Of a stretch of 58,438 nucleotides of DNA, positions 7,418 to 16,452 are shown in pieces. The stretch lies in contig JACUUF010000008.1 in the NCBI GenBank assembly GCA_014859465.1, positions 1 to 58,438 of the forward strand, read 5' to 3'. The translations under genes were made by a program, and so were the position numbers. Source of the stretch: Methyloprofundus sp. (GTDB lineage Bacteria; Pseudomonadota; Gammaproteobacteria; Methylococcales; Methylomonadaceae). Numbering within the stretch: position 1 is the first letter of the stretch; every line of letters begins with the position of its first letter. Below the pieces are notes generated by a model. The model did not search any database and had not been told where the DNA came from. It saw nothing but the letters and a program-made list of their open reading frames with translations.

Positions 7418-8239
7418 TTAGTTTTTAACTGCAAGTGTCAGGATAAAGTCTGTTTCAATTTCTAAATCTTGAGTTTGTTCAATGGCATGGGTGGCTTGTT
7501 CTGTTGCTCGCCATGCAAAGGGAGTCATTTGTAATAAGGCCATGCGTTGCTTTTGATCAGGGCTTATGGTGTAGCTGATTTTTTGCTTCGCTATGTTGCT
7601 AAAGCCTTCGGGTAAAGGGGCTTGGGTGTCGTGTTCTTTGGTGTCTTGGTAGATAAATTCTTTTAATTGCCATAAATGGCGTGGACCTGGGGTGACGGTT
7701 AATAAATAACCGTTAGTTTTTAGTAGGCGCTTTATTTCATTGTTATTGGAGGGGGCGTAAATCCGTAGTAGCAAGTTAAAGTAGTCGTTGCTATAAGGCA
7801 TGCGTTCGCTACTGGCGACTATGAACTGTGCTCTAGGTTGTTTTTTTGCGGCGGCTAAAATGGCGTTTTTGGCAATATCTAAGCCGTGTAAGTCTAGGTT
7901 TTTATGTTGTGCTAATCGTTCAATTTGCCGGCTGTAATAGCCTTCTCCGCAGCCCATGTCTAATATATGCAGCTTGGGTGTGTCAGCTAAGTATTGATCG
8001 ATTATGCTGCTGATCGCTTGTGCGAGTGGTTGATAAAAACCTGCCTCTAAAAAATTGCGTCTAGCGCGCATCATTTCTTTGCTGTCGCCGGGTTCTTTGG
8101 ATTTTTTATGTTGTGCAGGCAGCAGATTGATATAGCCTTCTTTGGCAATATCAAAACGGTGATTGTTAACACACTCATAGCTTTGAGCGGGCAGTATGTT
8201 TACTAGTGGTGTTTGGCAGATGGGGCAAATATAAGGCAT
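7418..8239 (-). CDS. rlmA: 23S rRNA (guanine-745-N1)-methyltransferase
   Basis: 273 residues, the usual length. The N-terminus has the zinc ribbon of RlmA: CPICQTPL followed by YECVNNHRFDIAKEGYINLL. SAM-binding motifs follow (ILDMGCGEGYYSRQI near residue 92), then YAPSNNNEIKRLLKTNGYLL. It methylates G745 (E. coli numbering) of 23S rRNA using S-adenosylmethionine. It is transcribed in the same direction as the unknown gene and ppx upstream, with a gap of about 200 bp, so it probably has its own promoter. Assignment is firm. Confidence 0.9.
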   Translation of the reverse strand: MPYICPICQTPLVNILPAQSYECVNNHRFDIAKEGYINLLPAQHKKSKEPGDSKEMMRARRNFLEAGFYQPLAQAISSIIDQYLADTPKLHILDMGCGEGYYSRQIERLAQHKNLDLHGLDIAKNAILAAAKKQPRAQFIVASSERMPYSNDYFNLLLRIYAPSNNNEIKRLLKTNGYLLTVTPGPRHLWQLKEFIYQDTKEHDTQAPLPEGFSNIAKQKISYTISPDQKQRMALLQMTPFAWRATEQATHAIEQTQDLEIETDFILTLAVKN

Positions 8240-8441
8240 GTTTTGCTGAATTAAATAAGTTTTTGTGGCTTGGGTTAGATTTTTTTTGCTTATGGCTTAT
8301 CTGTAAATGGCTGGGTTTGGCTGCAATGCTTTGCGACGTTATTGTTTAGCTCACTGCCATTACCATGAAAGAGATTAATCAGCAGTGTAGTCGCTAGTGC
8401 ATGTTACGCCTATTATTCGCCCCCTCTTAAGTTCATAGCCA

Positions 8442-9683
8442 TTATTGGTAAATTGCACAAGCACTAATGCGTTGATCTATCTCTTGTAGAACGCTTTGAT
8501 ATTTTGCGCTGTAAATAGATTCATATTGTGCGTAAAAGGCTTGGGCGCTTAGGTTTTCGGGTAAATCGCGTATCTCAGGCATAAACGCTTGGTAGTTGGT
8601 TATATTGGCCATTTTTTGTTGTATTTTAAGCGCTTGTTCTGGGTTGGCCGTGGCGTATTCGCCAAGCTTTACCCCGGCTCTATCAGCGGCTAGGTCTATA
8701 AAGCTAAAACCGCTGCCGCGTTTGGCATCGTTGAGTTCTTTTTCTACACCGACTAGATGGGCGAGATGGCTACTGCCTGATGCCGATAAGGCGGCAGACC
8801 ACATAAAGTGTTGTGCCATATCGGTGCGTTTATACAAGGAAGGGACATAGTAAGGTATGGCTTTTCTTTTTTTGTTTTTTGAGTCGGAGTAGTTATTAAC
8901 GTAGCGATTGGCAATGAATATAACGAGTTGATTTTCTTCAATAGCATTGGTCGCTGTGGAGCGTTGTTGCGCTAGTTGAAATAAGGGCTGGAGAACATCG
9001 CTTAGTGATAAGCGCCAGGTTGCATCGTGTTTCAGTAGGGCTTTATCGAGTGTTTTTTGATATTGATTTAAGGCGCGTTGGTCGATATTGGGGGTCAGTA
9101 AGTTTTCGATTTTAGTCGAGGCTTGTGCGGGTAGTTGGTATTTGATTTGTAGCTGACCTGGGTTGAGGTGAATTTCTTTTAGATTTTGAAGGAATAAACT
9201 TAGGTATTGGTTAAGTCGTGTGTGTTGAATGGCTTTGTCTATAAATAAGCCAGCGTAGGCATCGGCAATAGTCATTTGGCCGATTTGTAGATTTTTTATT
9301 GCAGGGGCTTGATAGGGCGGAATATAGAGTTGAAATTGCAAGTCGATATAGCGACCAAATAAGTTGTCGGGTAGGGTAAAACGCAGCTGAAATGATAGGT
9401 AGTCTGTGCTGAGTTTGATGAGCGATTGGCTGTCGGCGTAGAGATTAAGTAAATAGGCACAGGCAATATTGAGGTCGCGTTCGCTTAGGCTAAGGCTGAC
9501 TATTTGATCGGTGCTGTGTTGATTGGCATGCAGAATGTTTTTGGCGCGCTGAATATCGCTGTTGGTGAGTTGCCATTGTGGGATGCTGATAGTTTTATTA
9601 CTGGTGCTGAGCGAAATACAGATAGCAATAGTTAGGGTGGGTATTGCTATGCTGTATAAAATGACGCGTAATAAAAGGAGCAT
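8442..9683 (-). CDS. Conserved hypothetical protein with N-terminal membrane anchor
   Basis: 413 residues. One hydrophobic segment (about residues 3 to 25) should place the bulk of the protein in the periplasm. The C-terminal half contains HLAHLVGVEKELNDAKRGSG and FSFIDLAADRAGVKLGEYA, which I remember as conserved in gammaproteobacterial hypotheticals of this size, but no function is known to me. Its start lies 5 bp behind the ppx stop, so the two are probably co-transcribed and translationally coupled; a link to polyphosphate or envelope stress would be speculation. Confidence 0.7.
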   Translation of the reverse strand: MLLLLRVILYSIAIPTLTIAICISLSTSNKTISIPQWQLTNSDIQRAKNILHANQHSTDQIVSLSLSERDLNIACAYLLNLYADSQSLIKLSTDYLSFQLRFTLPDNLFGRYIDLQFQLYIPPYQAPAIKNLQIGQMTIADAYAGLFIDKAIQHTRLNQYLSLFLQNLKEIHLNPGQLQIKYQLPAQASTKIENLLTPNIDQRALNQYQKTLDKALLKHDATWRLSLSDVLQPLFQLAQQRSTATNAIEENQLVIFIANRYVNNYSDSKNKKRKAIPYYVPSLYKRTDMAQHFMWSAALSASGSSHLAHLVGVEKELNDAKRGSGFSFIDLAADRAGVKLGEYATANPEQALKIQQKMANITNYQAFMPEIRDLPENLSAQAFYAQYESIYSAKYQSVLQEIDQRISACAIYQ

Positions 9684-9688
9684 GGCTT

Positions 9689-11200
9689 TTAGCTAACGAT
9701 CAGCTTGAATTTAGCTTTAGCTAAATATTCCGTTTCTTGATTGAGGTCTGCTTGTGTTAGCGGCGCATTGTCTAGCCAGCCAGGAGGAAATTGTAAGCGA
9801 ACTTTATTGGTGTCTAGGGTGATGTTAAACTCGGGTAGATCGGTGTTACTGCGATTGCGCTGTAGTAGTACGGCTAGCCTTAAGATGATAATCATGTAAA
9901 TGGCGTTTTTATCCCAAGGTGCATGCAGTTCGGCTAGTTTTTTTGTCGGGATTTTACGTCGATGGGCGGCGATAATCATTGACAGCAAGGTTTGATCTTG
10001 CTGAGAAAAGCCCGCTAAATCACCGTGTTTAATAAGGTAGGCGCCGTGTTTGTTATATTGACTATGGGCAATATTGCGGCCAATTTCATGTAAATCGGCT
10101 GCCCAATTTAGGTATTGACTCATGAGTTTAGTTTGTACGCCTAGGAAGGGGCGAGATTGTTCTAATATATTGTTAATGGTGCTTTTGACTAATTCGGCTT
10201 GCTGCGTATCGGTATGGTATTGCGTCGCTAAGATATTAACGGTGTCTGAGCGCACGTCATGATTGGATATTTGACCTAAATAATCGTAGATCAAACCTTC
10301 GCGTAGGGCGCCATCAGAAACGCTCATTTGCTGTATGCCTAAGGTTTGGAAGGTGGCATATAAAATGGCTAATCCGCCCATAAACACAGGCAAGCGTTCT
10401 TCGTCTAATTCGGGTAATTTAATTTCAGAAATATGCTGACAGGCAAGGACGTGATCTTTGAGTGTTTCTAGCCCTTGTTGGGTAATGCCGTCATTACTCC
10501 ATTGACTGCTTGTGAGGACTTTAGCAATCGCGCGAATACTGCCTGATGCCCCTATGGCTTCCTCCCACTGGCGGCGGTGAAATGTTTTTTTATGACTATT
10601 GAGTTGCTGGTTAACGAATAGGGTGGCTTTTTGAAATTGGCCGGCGCTGATGGCGCCATCAGCGAAAAAGCGGTTACTGATCGTAACGCAGCCCATGTGC
10701 AGGCTTTCTTTTTGCGCGGGGACGGTATTTGTACCAATAATATATTCGGTGCTGCCGCCACCGATATCCATAACAAAGCGGCGGTTTGCATTGCTTTGTA
10801 AGCTATGGGCGACACCTTGATAAATCAGGCGCGCTTCTTCTATCCCAGAAATAATATGGATTGGATAGCCTAGAGCGCTCTCGGCTTTGGCTAAAAATTG
10901 CTCGGCATTTTTGGCGGTACGCAAGGTATTGGTGCCGACAATACGCACATTATTTTCCGGGAAATTTTGAATGCGCTGACCAAAACGCTTTAAACAAGCT
11001 AAAGCGCGTTGTTGAGTTGCTTTATCAAGGATATTTTTTTCGTTTAAACCTGATGCTAAGCGTACCATTTCTTTTAAACGATCAATCGTTTGTAATTGAC
11101 CGTCTTTTAAGCTGCAAATAATCATATGAAAACTGTTGGAGCCAAGATCAACAGCGGCAATAAGTTCAGGGCTTTGTTCTAGTTCGGCGCTTTCTGTCAT
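9689..11200 (-). CDS. ppx: Exopolyphosphatase / guanosine pentaphosphatase
   Basis: 503 residues of the Ppx/GppA family. The ASKHA-type phosphate-binding motifs are visible: AAVDLGSNSFHMII at the N-terminus, then FVMDIGGGSTEYII near residue 145 and IGASGSIRAIA near 220. The C-terminal HD-like domain has AADLHEIGRNIAHSQYNKHGAY. It releases phosphate from polyphosphate and may act on pppGpp. Length fits E. coli Ppx (513). No ppk gene is adjacent; the next gene behind it is the membrane-anchored unknown. Confidence 0.92.
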   Translation of the reverse strand: MTESAELEQSPELIAAVDLGSNSFHMIICSLKDGQLQTIDRLKEMVRLASGLNEKNILDKATQQRALACLKRFGQRIQNFPENNVRIVGTNTLRTAKNAEQFLAKAESALGYPIHIISGIEEARLIYQGVAHSLQSNANRRFVMDIGGGSTEYIIGTNTVPAQKESLHMGCVTISNRFFADGAISAGQFQKATLFVNQQLNSHKKTFHRRQWEEAIGASGSIRAIAKVLTSSQWSNDGITQQGLETLKDHVLACQHISEIKLPELDEERLPVFMGGLAILYATFQTLGIQQMSVSDGALREGLIYDYLGQISNHDVRSDTVNILATQYHTDTQQAELVKSTINNILEQSRPFLGVQTKLMSQYLNWAADLHEIGRNIAHSQYNKHGAYLIKHGDLAGFSQQDQTLLSMIIAAHRRKIPTKKLAELHAPWDKNAIYMIIILRLAVLLQRNRSNTDLPEFNITLDTNKVRLQFPPGWLDNAPLTQADLNQETEYLAKAKFKLIVS

Positions 11201-11490
11201 TTGTTTTATAGTGTTGTTGGATTATCTGCTAAAATTTACAGTATTTTTTGCACAAGTATGAATGTTGCTGTGTTCTAACATGGCCGATAATGTACCTTAT
11301 TTAGAGGCTTTCGTTAAGTATTGATGTTGGCTTGCTGGTGGATCAGTGAAAAAAGTTTCGCTGCGGTTGTCTGCTACAGAGTAGGGCGAATTTTAGTCTG
11401 CTATTGTGAGGCTGGGGCTTGCTGTTTGTGATAACGCCTGTCTTAGTCTTATTTTAGGCATGTTGTGGTATTTTTCTTGATAGGATTTTA

Positions 11491-12411
11491 ATGAAGGCTT
11501 TATCCATTCGTAATTTAAAGAAAACCTATGCTAATGGTCTTATTGCTATTAAGGGCATTGATTTAGATGTTGAAGAAGGTGATTTTTTTGCTTTGCTAGG
11601 GCCTAATGGCGCGGGTAAATCGACCACAATTGGCATTATCAGTTCGTTGGTGAATGCCAGTAGCGGAGATGTGCGGATATTCGATGCAGATTTAAAGCGT
11701 AATACCCAATTGGCGAAAAGTTATATAGGCTTAGTGCCGCAGGAAGTAAATTTTAATCAGTTTGAAACGGCACGTAATATCGTTATGAATCAGGCTGGCT
11801 ACTACGGTATGCCACGCAAAGAGGCTAAATTACAGACAGAGCATTGTTTGAAGTTAATGCATTTATGGGATCAGCGCGATACGGTGTCGCGCCGCTTATC
11901 AGGGGGCATGAAGCGGCGAGTTATGATTGCTCGTGCTTTAGTGCATAAACCCAGATTATTGATTTTAGATGAGCCAACGGCTGGTGTGGATATAGAAATA
12001 CGCCGTTCGATGTGGGAGACCATGAAACAAGTGAATGAGCAGGGCACAACCATTATTTTGACCACCCATTACTTGGAAGAAGCGGAGAATTTATGCCGTA
12101 ATATCGCCATTATCAATCAGGGTGAGATTGTTGAAAATACCGATATGCAGAGTTTATTGGCGCGTTTAAATGAGGAGCTTTTTATTTGTGATTTAAAAAA
12201 GCCTTTAAGCGTTGCGCCTACTGTGGGTGGTTATCAGCTTGAATGGCTTAATCCTTTACAACTAAGTATCTCAGTGCCTAAATCTTTAGGGTTAAATCAA
12301 TTATTTCAGGGTTTATCAGAGCAAGATATTGAGATTGTTAGTCTGAAAAATAAGTCCAATCGCTTAGAGCAGTTGTTTTTGGCTTTGGTTGATCAGGGAA
12401 AAACTTCATAG
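11491..12411 (+). CDS. ABC transporter ATP-binding protein, YadG-like
   Basis: 306 residues with Walker A GPNGAGKST (near 37), Q-loop, signature RLSGGMKRR, Walker B LLILDEPTAGVD and H-loop TTHYLEEAE. The sequence resembles the ATPase of YadGH-type exporters (ABC-2 family). The expected permease, normally directly downstream, is absent: the next 300 bp hold a REP-like element and then mutL begins. The start follows GATAGGATTTTA, with AGGA as a possible ribosome binding site. The protein may work with a permease elsewhere or be a leftover of a broken operon. Confidence 0.85.
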   Translation: MKALSIRNLKKTYANGLIAIKGIDLDVEEGDFFALLGPNGAGKSTTIGIISSLVNASSGDVRIFDADLKRNTQLAKSYIGLVPQEVNFNQFETARNIVMNQAGYYGMPRKEAKLQTEHCLKLMHLWDQRDTVSRRLSGGMKRRVMIARALVHKPRLLILDEPTAGVDIEIRRSMWETMKQVNEQGTTIILTTHYLEEAENLCRNIAIINQGEIVENTDMQSLLARLNEELFICDLKKPLSVAPTVGGYQLEWLNPLQLSISVPKSLGLNQLFQGLSEQDIEIVSLKNKSNRLEQLFLALVDQGKTS

Positions 12412-12427
12412 AGTTCATTGGCTCAAT

Positions 12428-12489
12428 GTAGGGCGGCGCTTAGCTTGCTTGTTAAGCGCACTATAAGGCGGGCTAAAGCACCGCGCTAC
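12428..12489. repeat. REP-like inverted pair (BIME-type)
   Basis: Starts GTAGGGCGGCGCTTAGC and ends in the opposite orientation with GGCGGGCTAAAGC...GCGCTAC. The GTAG head next to an imperfect palindrome is the signature of REP sequences moved by RAYT transposases. It belongs to the same family as the copies at 48276, 52611 and 58418. The rest of the 300-bp gap before mutL (12490-12711) is AT-rich, with short TTAGC-containing repeats and a TATAAT at 12668 that may serve mutL. Confidence 0.6.
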
Positions 12490-12711
12490 TGATATTGCTA
12501 TTTATTTTTTGTTCCCAAATTCTATTTGGCAATGCATGTAGAGTAAGCACGGCTTAGCGAAACACACAGCAGTGCTGTTAAAGCATGTATTTCTAAGCAA
12601 AGCTTAGCAACAAGCGCTGCTCAAAATATTAAGTAAAGCTCTTGCCCTGCTATTATTTGTCTTGTCTTATAATGGACGCCGTTTTTTTAAATATCACATG
12701 AGTTATTAGTT

Positions 12712-14568
12712 ATGCGCATTCACGCTTTACCCCCTCAATTAGTTAATCAAATTGCCGCTGGCGAAGTGGTTGAACGGCCGGCTTCGGTGATTAAGGAGTT
12801 GGTGGAGAACTGTTTTGATGCGGGCGCAAGCAGTGTGTCAGTGGAAGTAGAGCAGGGCGGCGCGCGTTTAATTAAGATTAGAGATAATGGTTGTGGTATT
12901 GAAAAAGATGATTTAGCTTTGGCTTTATCGCGTCATGCGACCAGTAAAATTGAATCTTTACAGGATTTAGAGCAAGTTATGACCATGGGTTTTCGTGGTG
13001 AGGCTTTGCCGAGTATTAGCTCGGTTTCGCGCTTAACTTTAATTTCACGCGTTGCTGGTGAGCCGTGTGCATGGCGCGTGCAGGCTGATGGTACGGAAGA
13101 GGCGTTAGATCCGCAGCCTGATCCACATCCTTTAGGCACGACCATTGAGGTCTGTGATTTATTTTATAACACGCCTGCACGGCGTAAATTTTTAAAAAGC
13201 GATAAAACCGAATTTACGCATATTGAAACCTTAGTAAAGCGTATGGCTTTAAGTCGTTTTGATGTGGCTTTTCAGTTAAAGCATAATCAACGCGAAATAT
13301 TTAATTTTAAAATGGCGCAAACGCAGGTGGAACAAGAGCAGCGTATTGCGCATATTTTTGGTTCTGCCTTTTTAGAAAGCTCGGTGCCACTTGATTTTTC
13401 TGCTTCGGGTATGCGTTTGCATGGCTGGGTTGGTTTGCCGACTTTTTCGCGTAGTCAGCAAGATATGCAGTATTTTTATGTCAATGGTCGTTTAGTAAAA
13501 GATCGTTTGGTCAGTCATGCGATTAAGCAGGCGTACCAAGATGTGCTCTATCATGGCCGGCATCCGGTTTATGTGCTGTATTTAGAGTTAGATCCTAGCT
13601 TTGTCGATGTCAATGCACACCCGCAAAAATTAGAAGTGCGTTTTCGTGAAGGGCGTACGGTGCATGACTTTTTATTTAAGGCTTTGCATCGCTCTTTAGC
13701 GGATGTCAGGCCGGAAGCTTCGCAACCTGAAGTTGAAAGCTCAGAAGCTATGGATATGGCGCGACCTGCGGTGCAGAAAATCGTCGATTTTCAGCCCTTG
13801 CCTGCAACAGATGCCAGGCCCGCTATGCCACGGCAAAGTTATCAGCCATCTGCTGCGCCGCGCCAATCGGCATTACCTTTAAATGTTGATGCGCAAATCG
13901 CGGCTTACAGCAAATTAGTCGCTCCTACGGTTTCCTCGGCTATACAAGAGCCTAGAGTGGCAGATACAGGCAATACTGAGCTGGAACCGCCTTTGGGTTA
14001 TGCAGTTGCGCATCTGCATGATGTGTATATTCTCACGGAAACTAAAAATGGCATTATTCTGATCGATGCTCATGCCGCACATGAGCGGGTGACTTATGAG
14101 CGCTTTAAAACGCAATATCATCAAGGCTCAGTGCCATCGCAGCCCTTGTTATTGCCTGTGCAAGTGCAGGTCAATAGCACTGAAGCGGATTTAGCAGATG
14201 ACCAACAGGCATTTTTTATGAGCTTGGGTTTTGAATTAAATCGTATGGGCGAGGAGATCATTGTTATTCGTGCTATACCCGCTTTGTTATCCGGGACTGA
14301 TGTGGCTTTATTAGTTAAAGATGTCTTGGCGGATATTATTGAACATGGCATGAGTCAGCGTGTTGAGCAAAGCTGCAATGAAATTTTATCGACGATTGCT
14401 TGTCATGGTTCAGTGCGCGCCAATCGGCGTTTAAGCGTGCCAGAAATGAATGTGTTATTGCGTGATATGGAAAAAACCGAGCGCAGTGGTCAGTGTAATC
14501 ATGGCCGCCCGACCTGGGTGGAGTTGAGTAAGAAAGAGCTGGATAAGTTGTTTTTGCGCGGGCAGTGA
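12712..14568 (+). CDS. mutL: DNA mismatch repair protein MutL
   Basis: 618 residues, typical length. The GHKL ATPase domain opens with IAAGEVVERPASVIKELVEN, followed by RDNGCGI, GFRGEALPSI and the YFYVNGR loop. The C-terminal part has DAHAAHERVTYE, close to the DQHA(X)2E(X)4E metal-binding motif of endonuclease-type MutL proteins, plus ACHGSVRANR and QCNHGRPTW, the other motifs of that active site. This suggests a MutL with latent nicking activity, as expected in species that lack MutH. miaA follows 150 bp downstream, the usual gammaproteobacterial order. Confidence 0.95.
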   Translation: MRIHALPPQLVNQIAAGEVVERPASVIKELVENCFDAGASSVSVEVEQGGARLIKIRDNGCGIEKDDLALALSRHATSKIESLQDLEQVMTMGFRGEALPSISSVSRLTLISRVAGEPCAWRVQADGTEEALDPQPDPHPLGTTIEVCDLFYNTPARRKFLKSDKTEFTHIETLVKRMALSRFDVAFQLKHNQREIFNFKMAQTQVEQEQRIAHIFGSAFLESSVPLDFSASGMRLHGWVGLPTFSRSQQDMQYFYVNGRLVKDRLVSHAIKQAYQDVLYHGRHPVYVLYLELDPSFVDVNAHPQKLEVRFREGRTVHDFLFKALHRSLADVRPEASQPEVESSEAMDMARPAVQKIVDFQPLPATDARPAMPRQSYQPSAAPRQSALPLNVDAQIAAYSKLVAPTVSSAIQEPRVADTGNTELEPPLGYAVAHLHDVYILTETKNGIILIDAHAAHERVTYERFKTQYHQGSVPSQPLLLPVQVQVNSTEADLADDQQAFFMSLGFELNRMGEEIIVIRAIPALLSGTDVALLVKDVLADIIEHGMSQRVEQSCNEILSTIACHGSVRANRRLSVPEMNVLLRDMEKTERSGQCNHGRPTWVELSKKELDKLFLRGQ

Positions 14569-14722
14569 TGTGGGGAGGTTCGATTTATTGGTATCAGTTA
14601 AAATGTGTCATAAAAGTGAACTTAAATGCTATGTTACTATTTACCAAAAAGGTTTTTATTTATAGGCTAAGCAAATTTATTTTGCTGCCACTGTATTTCA
14701 CTAGCACAACACCCGTTAAATA

Positions 14723-15658
14723 ATGATAGAAACCACACTCCCACCCGCTATTTTTCTTATGGGGCCAACAGCTTCCGGTAAAACAGCTTTAGCAGTGCAA
14801 TTAGCACAGCAATTAAATGCTGAGATTATCAGTGTTGATTCGGCTTTGGTGTTTAAAGGCATGAATATCGGTACCGCTAAGCCGACTTTAGAAGAAAGAG
14901 CGGGTATTCCGCATCACTTAATTGATATTTTAGATCCTGCGCAAAGTTTTTCTACCGGCGCTTTTAGGCGCCAAGCTTTGGCATTAATGGCGGATATTAC
15001 AGCGCGTGGTAAAGTGCCTTTATTGGTCGGTGGTACTATGCTGTATTTTAATGCCTTATTTTATGGCTTAGCTCAGCTACCGAGTGCCGATGAGGCATTG
15101 CGCGCACAACTCGATGCGCAGGCGCAAGCCCTCGGCAAAGAAGCTATGCATGCTAAATTGCAGTTAGTTGATCCGGTTGCCGCGGCACGTATTCACCCGA
15201 ATGATCCGCAGCGTGTACAGCGTGCTTTAGAGGTGTATGAATTAACCGGTAAGTCGATGACGCAATTACATGCCGAGGCACAGGCTGAAGAAATTCCGTA
15301 TCAAAAAATTAAGCTGATTATTGCGCCACGGGACCGAGCGGTTTTACACGAGAAAATTGCTTTGCGTTTTAAACACATGTTGCAACAAGGTTTAGTTGCC
15401 GAGGTTGAGGCCTTATACCTGCGCGGCGATTTGACCGTGCAAATGCCCTCTGTGCGAGCTGTCGGCTATCGGCAAGTATGGTCTTATTTAGACGGTGAAA
15501 TTAACGCGCAAGCAATGCAGGAAACAGGCATTATTGCCACGCGCCAGCTAGCTAAGCGACAATTTACTTGGTTACGCCGAGAGGTTGATGCACACCGCTT
15601 TTTTAGCGCAGAGCAGAATGTTTTGAGTGCTGTATTAAAATTAGTGCAAGGGCAATAA
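14723..15658 (+). CDS. miaA: tRNA dimethylallyltransferase
   Basis: 311 residues. It transfers a dimethylallyl group to A37 of tRNAs reading UNN codons. Visible motifs: P-loop [11 protein letters not shown] (near 14), [37 protein letters not shown], and the C-terminal [12 protein letters not shown]. Note the variant DSALVFKGM where DSMQVYRGM is more common. In most gammaproteobacteria hfq follows; here a decayed lipoprotein gene does. Confidence 0.95.
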   Translation: MIETTLPPAIFLMGPTASGKTALAVQLAQQLNAEIISVDSALVFKGMNIGTAKPTLEERAGIPHHLIDILDPAQSFSTGAFRRQALALMADITARGKVPLLVGGTMLYFNALFYGLAQLPSADEALRAQLDAQAQALGKEAMHAKLQLVDPVAAARIHPNDPQRVQRALEVYELTGKSMTQLHAEAQAEEIPYQKIKLIIAPRDRAVLHEKIALRFKHMLQQGLVAEVEALYLRGDLTVQMPSVRAVGYRQVWSYLDGEINAQAMQETGIIATRQLAKRQFTWLRREVDAHRFFSAEQNVLSAVLKLVQGQ

Positions 15659-15696
15659 AGGGTAAATATTCAGAGCGCCTTTTTTTACCTTCTTCT

Positions 15697-16047
15697 ATGA
15701 TGAGAAACCGTTTTAATAGCTAAAGGCTTGTTCTTAGGTGCTTTGCTAGCTGGCTGCGCAAGGACGAGGAGCTTATAAAAAATGTGTCTATGTGCGATTT
15801 ACTACAGCAAGGCATAGAGCAAGAGATGCGGCGCAAAGCTTACAAACTGAACAGGTAGATATGAATATAAGTTTTGCTGTAGCACTAAGCTGGTCATTGG
15901 AGGATCAGAAAATCCAGGAGCAATATGGCATGGCGCACAGCAGGCCAGGTATTGGCTAGTTTGGAAAGCGATCCTTTAGTGGAGAGAGAAGCAACAATTC
16001 AGGTTTTTGTTAAAAAATTGTTGGCGTTTTTGCCTGAAAAGGATTAA
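15697..16047 (+). pseudogene. Decayed DUF4136-like lipoprotein gene
   Basis: Pieces of a lipoprotein are spread over different frames. ATG at 15697 starts MMRNRFNS then stops; shifted one frame, KGLFLGALLAGCARTRSL gives a clear signal peptide with lipobox LAGC before a stop. Next comes MCDLLQQGIEQEMRRKAYKL (one frame), and finally AWRTAGQVLASLESDPLVE...VKKLLAFLPEKD ending at 16047. The order, a hydrophobic lipobox, a helix reading like the ai..eL..kGY segment, and the closing KKLLAFLP, resembles DUF4136 lipoproteins. Several stops and frameshifts make it non-functional. Family assignment is moderate; that it is a broken lipoprotein gene is fairly clear. Confidence 0.55.
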
Positions 16048-16084
16048 AACTATAAACTTAAATACTGATATTTGGAGTTAGATA

Positions 16085-16345
16085 ATGAAACAAGAATTTG
16101 AAGCATTATTAGAGAAGTTAAAAGCTGAACGTGATGAAATGAAGTTAAAGATGCATTTAGCTTCTATGGAAGTTAAAGATGAGTTTTCTGAGGCTGAAGA
16201 AAAATGGGATACTATTAAACGTAAAGCGAATGAGATTGCCGATGATTCAGTAGAAACCACAGACGATTTTATTGCGGCCGCTAAAGTGGTGGGTGAAGAG
16301 TTGAAAGACGCTTATCAACGTATTGCTAAACGTCTTAAAGATTAA
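16085..16345 (+). CDS. Small coiled-coil hypothetical protein
   Basis: 86 residues, highly charged and rich in E and K, predicted by eye to be helical throughout (FEALLEKLKAERDEMKLKM, then EELKDAYQRIAKRLKD). No signal peptide or cysteine. A ribosome binding site (TTTGGAGTTAGATA) precedes the ATG and a strong terminator follows at 16355, so it is a free-standing gene. I do not recognise a named family; a scaffold or stress-related role would be a guess. Confidence 0.7.
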   Translation: MKQEFEALLEKLKAERDEMKLKMHLASMEVKDEFSEAEEKWDTIKRKANEIADDSVETTDDFIAAAKVVGEELKDAYQRIAKRLKD

Positions 16346-16354
16346 TCTTTTTAA

Positions 16355-16387
16355 ACGGGAAGAGCTTCTCTCTTCCCGTATTTTTTG
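16355..16387 (+). terminator. Rho-independent terminator
   Basis: Perfect 10-bp stem ACGGGAAGAG / CTCTTCCCGT around a CTTCT loop, followed by ATTTTTTG, 10 bp after the stop of the coiled-coil gene. It may also limit transcripts from topA on the other strand. Confidence 0.85.
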
Positions 16388-16452
16388 TCCCTTGGTGCAA
16401 CAGTCTGCTAAAAATTAGGCAATTACGCTAGATGGGCTGAAGTCGATCCTTG

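Noticed and set aside
11374..11400. GAGTAGGGCGAATTTTAG as another REP
   Set aside because: It has the GTAGGGCG head but no palindromic continuation.
16085..16345. Phasin or histone-like assignment for the coiled-coil protein
   Set aside because: Charge pattern alone is not diagnostic; no phasin motif or polyhydroxybutyrate genes are nearby.
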